DNA of 64,000 nucleotides from Moringa oleifera (lineage: Eukaryota > Streptophyta > Magnoliopsida > Brassicales > Moringaceae): contig JAJFZO010000537.1 in assembly GCA_021397835.1 (NCBI GenBank), positions 744,001 to 808,000 of the forward strand. Direction: 5' to 3'. This document shows, in pieces, positions 1-12,879 of the stretch (within the stretch, counting starts at the first letter, position 1; each line of letters starts with the position of its first letter). The notes beneath the pieces are model-generated. The model had not been told where the DNA came from. It ran no database searches and saw nothing but the letters and a program-made list of their open reading frames with translations. Both the position numbers and the translations under genes were made by a program.

Positions 1-24
1 GAAAAGGAAATGGACTTCTAGCGT

Positions 25-32
<8 letters not shown>

Positions 33-56
<24 letters not shown>

Positions 57-75
57 GTAGAGAGAGAGAGAGAGA
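33..75. repeat. (TA)n(AG)n compound microsatellite
   Basis: A run of about twelve TA dinucleotides (33-56) is followed by about eight AG dinucleotides (59-75). It is a simple-sequence repeat in intergenic DNA with no sign of function. Confidence 0.95.
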
Positions 76-1432
76 CTTAGACAATCTAACAAGTGTAAAA
101 ATGGTAATAAAAAGGCCCTCTCTCACGTGCACACAAGCAAGCAGGTACTAAATATCGAACTGAGAAACAAGCCGAGGCTTGAGTCAATTCTTCCAATTTC
201 CTATTGCAAATTTAATCTCATAAAGTCATGCTTTATTATTTGTAACTGTTAAACTCAAATTTGTTGAATATCTCATTTTTCTCGTTTTAAAAACATCCAA
301 AGCCTCTAAAGCTTCTTATTTGCTCTCAAGCTTCCTTCTTCCTCCAGGAGGAAGCAAATCTGTTTTAAGGAAATTGTGTATTACATAAGGTTCTAGTTTT
401 TTTTCCAATCCACTTTTCATTATTGTTATTATTACTCTTATTTTATTTGGTAAATTCGTTTTAATTAAAATTTAAAATTTAAATATTATCATTATTACTA
501 TTAAGGTGTAATGCTGTTATTATTAATTATTATTTTGATATTTATGCATAACTTGTATTGATGTAAAATAATTTTTTAAAAAATTACGTTATTAATCTGA
601 TAAAAATTTTAAAGTCAAATCACTGATGTCAAATCACCCTTAATAGTTTTGTTTAGGAAAAAATTATTTTTAAATAAAGAAACTCTATCTCTTTGATCGA
701 AAAATATTCTAATAATAGAATAGTGTTTCCATGGTTAACTAAATGTTAGATATTATTTACATGTAATTTATTTTAAAATAATTTTAATTTATAATATTAA
801 TAGTATTTAAACATTTATTATTTTAATTAAAACCAAATTTTATTAACTTTTATAACAGCAATTACATGAAAAGTATAGTTAAAGTGAGAGCTCAAATGAA
901 GAGTATTAAATAATCAAGACCAGAAGCTCGTGAGCTGCAGAAAAAGGGAAACTTGTCAACAATCTATCGTATCTCTGGTGTGCCATTTAGCTACATTATG
1001 AAGTTAATCAAACAATGGACGCAGGAGAAAAATGGGGATTGAAAAATGAAAAACACTGGCATGGGACCTTTACCAGGAACATTTGGAGGAACAATTTAGT
1101 TGGGCTATACCTATGGAACTTTTGTCATTTGTGAAGGGAAGGAACATCTTTACGTTTGGAATTGCTCTGGGTTTTTGTATGAGATGGCATCATGTGTGTG
1201 TCGATCAATTTAGTTTTATCCCATAGATAAAATATTCAAGCATTGTAGGAAATTATGAAGCCTAAATTTATAAAAATATGGAATATCAGTGTCTGTTGGA
1301 TGGTTCACTTCCCTAAAGACATGACAACAGGCCGACCTACATTCAGTGATTACAAAGCCAAAATGTTACACCGTTACCACTGGTCAGTTAGCAATGAGAA
1401 GCTAAAATTTACAACATCTCTCCTATCTTTTC
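76..1432. other. AT-rich intergenic DNA and 3' flank of the receptor-kinase gene
   Basis: No coding sequence is supported here. The part nearest the stop codon of the minus-strand kinase gene (roughly 900-1432) is less AT-rich than the rest and probably contains its 3' untranslated region. The remainder is low-complexity AT-rich spacer. A short 63-codon open frame on the plus strand at 1255-1446 has no recognisable similarity and overlaps the kinase stop codon. Confidence 0.6.
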
Positions 1433-4400
1433 TCACTGTGATTTGATGCGATCGAGGCTCTCAGACACAGTTCTCATCCTAGGGCGAAGCTCCGGGTCTA
1501 GCTCCGTGCAATTGAGGGCAATGTGGAAGGCTGTGACCACTTGTTTCTTTGCATGAACTTCTTTCAGAAGTGCTGGGTCTATAATCTCAGCCAGGGGCCG
1601 TTCCTCCTGGAACACCTTCCTCACAAGACTCTCTAGTCCTTTCCCATCATTCTCCGGTCTGGCTTCAGGCAGCCGGCCAGTCAAAATCTCCAAGAGTATG
1701 ATTCCGAATGAATACACATCACATTTCTGAGTGAACCTGCTTCCAGCAACTCGAGCCTCAGGTGCCAGATAAACGTTAGAGGGAGCTGAAATCCCTGTTC
1801 CGATTGCAGAAGCTACAATGCTTTCATTTGAGCTTAGCTTTCTGGTCATCAAATTAGCAAATTTGGAGGTGCTGGAAACAAGCCGAGTGAGCCCAAAACC
1901 AGAGACGTGAGGCTGAAGTTCATCGTCAAGCAGGATTTTTGTTGATTTCAAGCTTCCATGAACATACTTTTTAGGACTGTACTCGTGTATATACATTAAA
2001 CCCCTTGCAGTTCCTTGAGCAATTCTCAACCTTGCCGTCCATGAAAGTGGTGGCAAACTGCTGGAAGGTCCCCCTGCAATAACCAGTCACGATAGTGAAA
2101 TGGTTTGCTATCCTTAAATTTGAACTAACTGGTACAGCAGCCATTGCAAAAGTCATGAAGGAGGCAAACATGCCGTGCCATAAGAAAACAGTGTGAAAGC
2201 ATCTTCTACACAGCATTTATTTCCCTGACATTTTAACCATTTAATATCCAGAACAGGAGAACAAATTAACTTTTAAGAAGAAATACACCATTAATCCACA
2301 GAGGATTGATTCATATTTTCAGGACCATTTAGTTGCCACATGCAACAAATGCAGTTTCAAATCTTAAACAACAAAACAACTACAGTGCTTTGCCAGCTTC
2401 TGCTACATGCCAACTGAGGGATACAAATTGCAATGAGAACAATGAAACTGTCTGTTAGCATCGCGGCGACTATACAAATAAATGTTGGTCCAGGATTTTA
2501 TAGGAGCAGCATATCAATCCGACCAAAGTAGCATATTTGTCCTTAACTGATGTATCGTGAGGACAAATGACATAAATCTTAGTAAAAGGAAAGAAACAAA
2601 GAGGAATATGGCAGAAGCGTACCAAAACTGACCTATCACTAGGTCAGTGAGGACAAACATTCTGGCAAAAGATCCTATCATCTGGTTCACAAGTCAAGTT
2701 ATACAAATAAAATCATTCAGAGATGTTAATGCATGTGTGACCTTGGTTCTACATCAGTAACTACACATGCATGAATATTGTGAATTTGTAATACAACTTG
2801 CACAGAGCTCTTGGCATTTTCCCATTTCCAATCACTTATTACCTTCTGGTAACCAAGTTAAACTAAATCATCAAAACCAAATCATCATAGATAATGGGTG
2901 ACTAAATCAAATACTTTATCAAATTGTAACAGCCAACTTGAAATCTTTGACGATTCACACAATTAACGGGGCAACCCAATGAAGTACTTAGGTTGCTCTC
3001 TACTTGAGCTACAAAGCAGCCAAGAACATCTGTTGCTGCTCTTCCTTAAACTCCATGCAGGTATTAAGTCAAAACCAATACGGTTGACAGCATCTAATTC
3101 ATAAATTACTTGCTTAAAGACATTGCTCTATGACATGGTGATAGAAGTCAGACAACCCATTGTTACCCAAGATTTACACCTTGTACAAAGAGGGGACAGG
3201 TGATCAGCAATGAAGAAACCCATCAGATTAATGAAAATCCCACAATATTTCAAATAAGTCTCAATGGAAATGCTAATATACTTATCACAGACGATTAGAA
3301 TGAGAGTATATTGGTACATTATCATGACAGACGAACATTGCATGGGATCGAGGTAATAAACAGCAGAGAAGAAATGTTACCGTGGAGAGCCGAGTACAAG
3401 CTTCCGTTGCGTATAAAATCAGTGACCAACAACCTCTCATCATTCGCATAGTAGTAAGCTCTCAACCGCACGACGTTGGGATGGTGGACCCTTTCGATGG
3501 CCTCCACCTCAGATTCGAACTCCTTCAAACGCCAGGTAGTGTCACCCTCGCCAAGCCTCCTCACCGCAACAACAGTGGGGGTGGCCACACCTGATCCCCT
3601 TCCGACCACCACTCTGTACACTATCCCACTCCTGCTCTTCCCCACCACATACGCTGATGCCCTCAACAAATCCTCCAATTCCAAATTAAGCCCCTCGTCC
3701 ATGACCACAAATTTACCGTTTTGCTCCTCTTCGTCAAACTCTGTTGTTTCCATCTTCTCTTTGCCCATTTTGCCCTCTTTGGAGCCCCATTTTCTCCTGA
3801 ACAGCCACACCGAGACGGACACGGCGCCGATAACCACAGAAACACCTGATACCAAAGGAACGGTCACTGACCCATTTTTCTCCTCTCCTCTTTCTTCAGC
3901 TCTATCAAGAACACTAGGGTTGGGATTTTCAGGGTTTTGTGGATTTTCAGGGTTTTGCGTGATGATTTTGGGGTCTTCAGCTTCTGGGCATTGAGTCTGT
4001 AGTGGGAACCCGCAAAGCATAGGGTTCCCAGCAAATGCAGTGGGTCCTTGGTTCAAGAGAGATCCCACCTGAGGCACTTTACCAGTAAGATTATTGTGCT
4101 TAAGATCCAAACTTACCAACACAGGGAGGTGACCGTACGACTCCGGAATCTCGCCAGAGAACCGATTGTATGACAGATTAAGGGTTCCGGCGAGGCATTT
4201 AAGGTCCATGAGGGACTCTGGAAGAGACCCATTGAGGTTGTTTGAGGAGAGATCCAAATGAGTAAGGTTTTTAAGGGCCACGATTTGGGGCGGGATGGGG
4301 CCAGTAAGAGAGTTGTGAGAGAGATCAAGAGAGAGGAGGTTGGTTGCGCTGAAGAGATGCGAAGGGATTAGTTTGGAGAGGTTGTTTCGAGCGAGGTTGA

Positions 4401-4689
4401 GTCGAGTAAGTGAGTTGAGAAGGCCGAGTTCCGAAGGGATGTAACCTGTTAAGCCTTTGTCAGGGAGGGAGAGCGAGGTGACTCGGCCGTGGGTACAGGC
4501 GATTCCAACCCAGTGACATGGAGTATAGTCAGACTCGGACCAGGAGGCGAGGGTGCGGGTCGGGTCTGTTTCAATGGCTGCCTTAAGAGCGAGCAGAGAC
4601 AGACCATCTGGGTTGAGTGTGGAACAGAGTGTAGTGAAGAAGACGAGAAATGAAGCAACATGCAGACGAAATAGCATTGTTCCCATCAA
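1433..4689 (-). CDS. LRR receptor-like pseudokinase (At3g57830-like)
   Basis: The gene has two coding exons, 4689-3381 and 2073-1433, joined in phase 1 across a 1307-bp GT-AG intron (donor GTAACA, acceptor TTGCAG). They give 649 aa ending in TGA. The order is: signal peptide (about 1-24), LRR N-terminal domain with a W-x8-C-type cap (about 26-66), five to six leucine-rich repeats (about 68-212), a proline/asparagine-rich juxtamembrane stretch, a transmembrane helix (about 276-297), and a kinase-like domain (about 344-649). The VAVK lysine is Arg377, the HRD aspartate site reads H475-G-S, and DFG reads S494-G-F-G; the APE motif (540-542) is present. It is therefore very likely a catalytically dead receptor kinase. 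From memory, the same substitutions occur in the Arabidopsis relatives At3g57830 and At2g42290. Met1, Met2 and Met5 are all possible starts. A CT/GA tract lies just upstream in the leader. Its ligand and partners are unknown. Confidence 0.93.
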
Positions 4690-7600
4690 TTGATCTGTGG
4701 AATACTACAGACGGCACTGTCTGTCTCTCTCTCTCGAATGATTCTTCGAAAATGCTGCTTGGCCTTGCAGAAACAGACGCAACGAGGAGTTGCAGGGAAG
4801 AAGTAGAAAGAAGAAGGAAGTGCAAGGAAGAAGGAAGGAGTTGGTTATTTTGAACAACAAAGGGGATGCTGTCGAGGTGTGACAGGTTCAAGAGTAAACG
4901 TGGCAATGCAAGTTTGAATTGTTATGACCAGTTGCCCTCCAGCATGTTTTTAAAATATTATAAAATAATACCATTAAGGATATTTTAATTATTAAAATGG
5001 AATTAATTGAAAAGACTCTGCAGTTTTTCAAATTTAAGAGGTTGTTTACTCACTTAAACGCTGAGTTCAAGAAAGCTGATGATTAGGTTTGGTACCTCAC
5101 AACGCTTAGCCTTGTAATGCCATTAAATTCTCTCGTTAAAAGTAGAGCTCTGTATAATTTAAAAATTAATATTTTAAAATATTATCCATTTTTAAAAAAA
5201 TTTAAATTTGTTTGAATATTTTTTGGTAACCTTGTAATTTGAGGCTCTTGAAGGGTCGAATGTTTTGGAGATAAAAGTATATAATTTTAATTTTGTCTTA
5301 TATGATTTTTTGAAAAAAAGAAAAAACCGGTTTTAATGAATAAATTAAACAAAGTAAAACGCACAGCATTGCATGCAACAAGGAGAAGAGGTCCTAGAAA
5401 AAGTGGGACCCATGAGGTTTGTGTCAGAAAATCATTTGAAAAGGACGGGGCATTGGTCAGGAGTCTCTCGTGAGGACTCTTCCAGTTTCCACTAACCATG
5501 GCCCATTTTGGTAAATTCAGCAGTTGCCATCATACTTGCACAATCTTATACTTATCGTTGTTGTCTGGCTCGAAAATGAATCCACGAGAAACGACAGCAG
5601 CAAAAGCAGGAAGCTGTAGTCCTACGGTCTTGATTTATGCATCTTGTTGCTTTCAAATCTATACTTTAAAAGGGTATACGACAATGGAGCTCTGGTCTCT
5701 CTACATAAATTAGATTATTATTATTATTATATTATTTAATTTTTTTGTGTTATTCATGAATAATATTGTATGATTTGGATGATATTTTATAATTTAAAAA
5801 ATTTTTTATTTTTTAATAACTATATTATATAAAAGGTGTGCGTGATTAAATTTATAAAACTACCAACATCTTCACAACCAATACGGGATTTTTTTAATCT
5901 TTTAATTTTATATTTCTTATAGGAACCATGTCAAGCATACATAATTAATTGTTTTACGAATTTGGTTAAATTATCGATGCTTGTGAGTAATTAATTATTT
6001 ATAAAATGAGATACATTTTGTCATGTATAAAGATTATGCAAAAAAAAAAAAAAAAGGGGGACATTAAGACACCAAATAGGAACATTAGTTGATTGTTGAG
6101 CTTTGGTCATTGTGCTTTGCTTATATATTAAATTATGCATGATTGCCAATGATGACAAGTAAGAGGACTTAAAAAAGAAAAAAAAAAAGAGTTTAAACCC
6201 TTTAAAAATGATAATTGGATCAATAACATTGCATAAGCCAGGGATCAAACCTACTCAACTATACTTTGAAACTTTTTTTTTTTTTTATGCAAAAGGCAAA
6301 ATCATAATATAGCAGGTGAGAGAAAGGATGTTGTAAATTTTAAAACCATCAAATCATTATATTTTCATTAAATTAATGACAAAATCACTTTTATTTTTTT
6401 AATTTCCTTTTAACTTCCCTCATTGGAAAATGAAGCTTGCAGTTTTACAATCTTTCTTCTCCCTTCTTTTATCAATCTCTCACCAACCCAAGACCAAATT
6501 TCTATAAGTTTCAATCAAATGCATATTGAATTTCTTCCTTTTATTTGTTATTTTTTAATAAAAAACTCTTAATTTATAATTACTAAAACATTATTTACTA
6601 TAATAAAAAAATATAATTATCTATATTAGTTAACAGTAAAAATGTAAAGAATAAGTATCCGTTTATAATTTGTTTTCATGGCATAAAGATAAAAAAAAAA
6701 AACTTGAATTTTATCTATTTCAATAAAATTTAATTATTGTACAATTTTTACATAATATTACAAGTGTGATTTTTATCATTTTGTTGATTATAAATATAGG
6801 TCTAAAATTTGCTTTGCTAACCTTTGCATGCCTTTTTGAAGAAGCATCAAGTCTCATTTTTTTGTGGAGGTTGTGTATATTGATGATTTAAATGCTTTAG
6901 GCCGTTAGCAAAGCTATCTTTATTATTTTTGGATTAAATTTTTTAATGATCTAATTTTTGTATTGAATTATATAATAAAGAGTTATAACAATATTTTAAG
7001 AATTTATATTGTTAATATGAAAAGCAAAAAATAAATAAAATAATCTAAATTATTGATTTTATTAGATTATGATGTGTCATAATCTCATTAAAAACTTAGC
7101 ATAATTTAGATCAGTAAAGGATCCTTCTCCATTATTTTTGAGGTTGTGCAATATTTCTCTTCTTTTTGAGTTTTTGGACTCTGTTAATCAAAATTTAAGT
7201 GGTCGAGTCTAGTTAACCACTAAACTATGACATGATAAGAAATGTACATTTACTTTACATATATATATTTGCATATCAAAATTAATTAATATTTTTTATG
7301 AAGAAAAAAATTAAACTAAAAACAAAACAACAAAATGGTGGAGTTTTAGGGAAAGGAGAAGATCTAAGAAGAATGAAAAAGATGAAAATAAGAGTGAAAA
7401 AAAAGAGCAAAATTTTGAAAGTTTCTCACATGCTTCAGTTATGAAAACAAGAATTTTTTGTCTGATATATGAAAAGATGAAACTAGTTATTAAAGATTTT
7501 CTTCTTTTTTTTTCTTTTAAAAGTTCCTTGATTGCTTTGAGATTATTTATGATCGTTTTTGTTTTTTGTTTTTTTTGTATAATAAGTTTATTGACTGAGA

Positions 7601-8959
7601 GTAGGAAGAATTTCTAATTCTTAAAAAATAGATTGTCATGGTAAAGTACCATTTTAATCCTTAATAACAAGGGAATCCTTTCTCCGATATGAAAGCATTA
7701 GGTAGAATTGTTTGATTACTCTATTTTGTTATTTTTCTATATTTCTCGATACCTAGTAATGTAAGCAAGCAATAGTTAGGAAATTAACGTGATGTACTAG
7801 ATTAGGGTGAACACGCTCGTAGCTTATTAATTATAGACATGCTTGGGGTTATATGAACACCTTTTTTTTTTTTTTTGTCTAATCTTTTCATCCAAAATAT
7901 CTAAATACATGGCAAGTTGGTTGCAATCTTTTATTTCTTATGCACTTTTTACATATGAAATAACAATACATTGCTCTAATTGCATCTACATTTAGGAGGA
8001 ATGACAAATTTGTTCCTAGTAGTTCATGAAGTACATCTACACCATTACTTCTGTGCATATGCCACACGTTGTTGAGCTAATGATTTCTGCTAGGTACTTT
8101 TGAATTTTTTATTGAATTAAAATTGTAATATCTATTAAGAAAATAATGTCACAATAAGATAAGTAAATATGAATATTAACTAATCATTTACAAGTACCAC
8201 ATCTAACATAATTGTAATTTTTTATGGCATAATGTCAAGAAAGGCTTTCTAAAATGTTCTAATAGCACAATGTCACCAAACAAAATAAGTAATTTGACAT
8301 GGGCTAGCATCTCTTTCATGTAGAAGCACTCTTTACTAAAATAGAAGAGTTATTTTTTTAATAAAAAAACTATTTACTGCAATTGTCTATTCTATATTGT
8401 CATTATGCAAGTTGCTATTAAGTGAAACTTTGTGTTAAACACCCTAAAATATATAATTTGATTTGCTTGCATCACTATCACGCATTTAGTTTTGCATGTA
8501 ATTTATGTAATAATGCATATCTCTTTTATAGGTAGTTCAAAGGGTTTGTTACTAGATTTTATTTACACTTTGAATATGTTATAAGATAGATTACATATTT
8601 TATGGATGTTTTTCATTTTGGTTTTTCTATTGAAGCTGTGCCATTTCTTGTTCAAGTATCACTCTTTAAAAAAGTTGATTTTCTAAAACTTCAAAATGGT
8701 CGGTGGAGCATGGTTAATTGTAGTTTATTTAGGATTTTATTTTATTAGTTCAAATGATTATCTGTTAGCATATGTTACTATTGTCCAATGTCATTTGGTG
8801 TTCCTTTTTTGTACTTAATGCCAAAATGTCTTCTTTTGATGTTTCATATTTGATTATCTAGTTGACTTTGAGTTTTTAACTTATATTGGAAAACAATATC
8901 ATAGGGTTTTCAAGATAATAGTTCTCTACAGTTATGTGTATATTGCAAAATATTATTTG

Positions 8960-9008
8960 GATATATATATATATATTTATATATATATATGTATGTATGC
9001 ATGTATAT
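8960..9008. repeat. (TA)n/(TATG)n microsatellite
   Basis: Alternating TA dinucleotides with short interruptions grade into a GTATGTATGCATG stretch. It is simple-sequence DNA in intergenic spacer. Confidence 0.9.
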
Positions 9009-9121
9009 TAATGATTAGAAGTTTGATAACTAGTGGTTCTTAGACCAAGTAGTAGGAGAACAATAACAGCTAAGCATTATACGTACTAGGTTTGGTAATT
9101 GGTGATATGATTAGCTAAACT

Positions 9122-9122
9122 C

Positions 9123-9158
<36 letters not shown>

Positions 9159-9172
9159 ATGTGTGTGTGTGT
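9122..9172. repeat. (TA)n(TG)n compound microsatellite
   Basis: About eight TA units run directly into about sixteen TG units with one interruption. Alternating purine-pyrimidine DNA of this kind can adopt Z-form, but no function is implied. Confidence 0.95.
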
Positions 9173-9781
9173 AAGCATAGCTTATGGCATGCTTTCATAG
9201 CTTGGACTACATAGTTGTCATTTATATCGTGTTGGACTTTTAAGACTTAATTATTTGACATGTATAATGTCTTACAAGAATTCCATAAAACTTGGGAACT
9301 TTTTTTCAATTATTTTCTTTTGTTAAAAAACATTCACTTGAACAACAAAAATACAATGGAAATCATTAAATTACTTTGTTGTTTGTGAAATCTAAATTTA
9401 TTTTCGAAAACATCTTGTTAAGGCACAATCGTTCATACTAATAGACTACATTTTTGTTGTTGATCTTACTACCTCCTATGTAATTCAATATAGTGACCTA
9501 ATTCTTATGTGAATTTTATCCATATACGAATCATAACTCAAGGATACAACATTGCTAAAATATTATTTTTAAATAATTATTTCATATGTGCAAGGTTATA
9601 TGGTTGATAGATTACTATGTCCTTAGTTTATGGACTTTGCAACTTGAGATAGCTTAAATAGTTAGTTATCCCTATTAACTTTAGCCTTGAATGGGCTTGC
9701 CATAAACTAATACCTATTTATTGCTTTAAATTTATTGATTGCCGTGGATTGTTATTCATTTATAAGGGATAATAAAGGAAC

Positions 9782-9807
9782 TATATATATATATATATAT
9801 ATATATT
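9782..9807. repeat. (TA)n microsatellite
   Basis: An uninterrupted run of TA dinucleotides about 25 bp long in intergenic DNA. Confidence 0.95.
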
Positions 9808-10230
9808 TGAAGAGTTTAAAGTTAATGTATGTAATATTTTAATTTAGCTATCTTTATAATTTTTTTTAAGTGATTAATGCATTTTAGTTTTTCATACCTG
9901 TTCTGGCTCATCAATTTTATTTTTAAACACTCGTCTAGTTTCAACAATGAACCAAAATTCATCAGATTTAGATTTTCAAGTTCTAGTTATGATATAAAGA
10001 TCATGCTTTTACATATTTTCTTATTCTAGATTTTGAAATGTTTCCAATAAATCAATTTTATGGGGTTTTCTACATCACATTGTTGGTACTTAGTTTTGCT
10101 CCAAAAATTATGCACTTAAGAAAAATGGCTTAGGTTGGCATAAGAAAATAGTAAATCTTGAGCGAAGAAGAATAATCTGTAAACTCGAGTTATTCCCAAA
10201 AAGAGAAGTTTGAAGAATAACGATTAATCC

Positions 10231-10806
10231 TATGGATATTTCTCAAATTTAGGCTTACATGTAATATGCATAATACATGACTTTACCAATAAATTTTAGG
10301 CCCGATAACTTAATCTAATACTTGTTGAATAATGAGTTATAGAATTATCAATAATTTAAATTATATGGATCAAATGTGTAGAAAACCATAACTCATATAT
10401 GTTATTAATGATAAGCTGATAACATAATTAAGTATATATATAAAGATAAAGCAAAAAAAAATAGGATTATGGTCTCCAAAGGGTAAGGAAGTTATAGAAG
10501 TTCTGAGGAAGTTACACATTAGTTATCAAAAGTTACATATCAAAAAGGTGACTTGCTATTTCTCTTCATCCAATCACAAAAACTACAGTACGTAGTATCC
10601 CCTTCTTGCACCTTGAAACATTAATCAATCACAGTGATAGTGGCTACTAGTATTGATTCAGGTAAGTTGTTGTAATATTTATTTTTATCCTTTATAATTT
10701 GTACGATCCAAATATGTGAACATGATATTTGAAAATCTAATTTTATGATGTTCGTACAGTGAAGATAAACATGTTCATGTTAAATTATGCCCTGAGATTT
10801 CTTTCA
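10231..10806 (+). repeat. 5' LTR of the Copia element
   Basis: The left edge is placed by alignment with the sequence that follows the polypurine tract at 16601. The right edge is the CA that precedes the primer-binding site by two bases. The first dinucleotide is TA rather than the canonical TG, in keeping with decay. Confidence 0.75.
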
Positions 10807-10808
10807 TT

Positions 10809-10820
10809 TGGTATCAGAGC
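10809..10820 (+). promoter_or_regulatory. Primer-binding site for initiator tRNA-Met
   Basis: The sequence TGGTATCAGAGC is the standard complement of the 3' end of plant initiator tRNA-Met used by Ty1/Copia elements to prime minus-strand synthesis. It sits two bases after the LTR end, as expected. Confidence 0.95.
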
Positions 10821-11116
10821 TTAGATACATGAATCATGATGGATGCATATTGATTATTAAACAGTTGAAGTTTAGATTCTATTATGTAGTACAATGAATA
10901 TATCTTATAAATTTAGTGTGTTTTGGGTGAAATATTATCAATAATTAAAAATCATTCACCTTTAGAAAAGTCAAACGCTTTTTAATTTAAGAAGGGATTT
11001 ATCAGATATTAATGTCTAGTGTTAGGCATTCTTCCAATTGCGGGAGAAGAGCTTAGTGATGTGGAATCTAGTATTGGGCAAGATGGCCAGGCGATGAATG
11101 ACATTAGTGGGAGGAG

Positions 11117-11139
11117 CCCCCCCCCCCCCCCCCCCCCCC
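11117..11139 (+). repeat. Poly-C tract (23 C)
   Basis: Twenty-three consecutive C residues, then one G and five more C, lie in the untranslated leader of the Copia element. Such a run is exceptional in this AT-rich window. It may form an i-motif/G-quadruplex, and its length in the assembly is uncertain. Confidence 0.9.
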
Positions 11140-12079
11140 GCCCCCTCTTCCTCCTCTCTAATAGCTTTCCTCAATTCAATCATCGTAAATTCAATGATTG
11201 AAAGAGGCCCCAAATGGATTCTTAAGTGTTGGGAAATATACTAAGCAATGATGCAAAAGATAAACAAGCCTAAGGTGAGTTTAGACTGAGTGAAATTCCA
11301 GTGAGACTTAAATAAAGCCCAAAAGAATGCATCATTTGCATATGATGTAAACATGAAGTATGGTATGTGATCCATTATGGGGCCCATGCACCTTACTATT
11401 GGTTCACATTAAGGAAACTCCACGAAAACTCCTAATTTAATCAAATGCTAAGCATGTCGTCTAGCATTGATGCAAAACCTAGGGCTAGGCAAGATGCCCA
11501 ACAATGTTGAAAAAGCTACTAGGCATTTGCCCAAACAATAAGATGGGGCTTAGTGGAGATCCATTATTAATAATAATGATGATAAATAAATAAATATTTT
11601 AATTAATTAATTAATTTTGATAATGTAATTATTATTGATTATTATTATTTTACTTATTTACATAAATTACATTAAAATGACTTAGTAAAATCAGTAAACT
11701 GATAATTATTAGATACAATTTAGTGTATTTCGTGTAAATAATGTTATATATCTCTGCTAATAATAATCAGTCCAAAGAAATATCATTTTTAGACCATATA
11801 TATATATCATTTAAGGTAACATTTTTGTATATCATGCATATAATATGTCGGTCCACAAAAGTCATATTATGTGGTTGATTATAATAAGTTTATGAGCTAT
11901 GTTATCAGAGGTGTCTTTTATAACTTGCATTTTACTCTAAAGATTAAATATAATATTGTATTTAGTATCTTGCTATAGGCTTGCATATATATATATATAT
12001 ATGTGTATATTTGCATTTATTTAGAATTGCTTGCTTAAATATATGCATACTTAGTTCATAATGAGCGTTTTTATTCTTT

Positions 12080-12832
12080 ATGTTATATATCGAACTCCAT
12101 ATCTACCAACATCAACAATATTCTTGTGCTTAACGATGCTAACTTCAAGAAATAGAAAGAACACGTAATGATCATGTTAGGCTGCATGGATATTGATGAT
12201 GAATTTAATCGCATGTTCAGCAAAAGCACTACTGAATACAAGGCCGCATTTGAGAAATAGGAATGATCTAATCGCATGTATCTTAAGGTCATGAAGCTAT
12301 CCATTTCGAAATCCATTAGGGGTTTCAAACCATAAGGAAGAAGATGCCAAATTTTTCCTCAAGCAGATTACAGATTGATTCACTACCAATGAAAAAGTCG
12401 AGAGAACTATTATTTCGACCAAGCTTGTTTCTATGCTATATAAAGGAAAGGAAAACTTTAGAGAGTACATCATGAAGATATCTAAGAGCATCTTTATGTA
12501 CTTAGTCTTGATATCTCTTTGTTCACAATCTACTTCATTTAAGATAAGGTATAATACTCAAAAGGAGAAGTGGACTCTCAATGAGCTTATTGCTCATTGT
12601 GTACAAGAATAGGAGAAACTAAGGTATGAGATATCTAAGAATGCTCATTTGGCACCCACCTCCTAAGACTTAAGGAAGAAGAGGAAAAGGACCAAAGGTG
12701 AAGGTAAGCAAACTAGAGACCTTGGGGTTTCATGCTATTAGAAGTATAAGAAACAAGATAAGGAGTTTACTTATTTTTTCTGCAAGAAAACTGGTCACAT
12801 GAAGAAAGAGTGCCTGAAATATGCCCAATAAC
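12080..12832 (+). pseudogene. Copia gag remnant with damaged zinc knuckle
   Basis: The capsid-like part (about 12120-12620) keeps the Copia pattern around F-K-x-x-K-E-H and G-C-M-D. Tryptophan positions have become TAG (12153-12155 and 12258-12260) and an arginine position has become TGA. The nucleocapsid zinc knuckle near 12770-12820 keeps C-K-K-T-G-H-M-K-K-E-C, but the first cysteine of the CCHC pattern is tyrosine. Gag would have formed the retrotransposon particle; this copy cannot. Ahead of it, 10821-12080 is non-coding leader or an old insertion with AT microsatellite (about 11982-12006). Confidence 0.85.
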
Positions 12833-12879
12833 ATGTTAAAAAAGGTATTGCTTCTTAACTTTGTTAGTTCAGAAGTCAA

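Larger units (their letters stand above)
4690..10230. other. Long AT-rich spacer without a gene
   Basis: The first 200 bp or so are the 5' leader and promoter of the minus-strand kinase gene, including a pyrimidine/purine tract near 4719-4737. Beyond that the stretch is very AT-rich, with frequent stops in all frames, A- and T-homopolymers (for example 6040-6055) and several microsatellites. A short segment near 6225-6245 reads on the minus strand like the B-box-type terminus of a degenerate transposon, but this is too weak to call. No RNA gene was recognised. Confidence 0.6.

Noticed and set aside
3382..3994. Open frames of 70 and 172 codons on the plus strand at 3382-3994
   Set aside because: They lie antisense within exon 1 of the receptor-kinase gene, have no recognisable domain, and are explained by the codon composition of the real gene.
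5498..5713. A 71-codon open frame downstream of CCATGG
   Set aside because: No similarity, no splice continuation, and a composition close to the flanking spacer.
6225..6245. GGTTTGATCCC-like sequence on the minus strand considered as a tRNA or SINE B box
   Set aside because: No matching A box, cloverleaf or SINE tail was found around it; a single short box is not enough.
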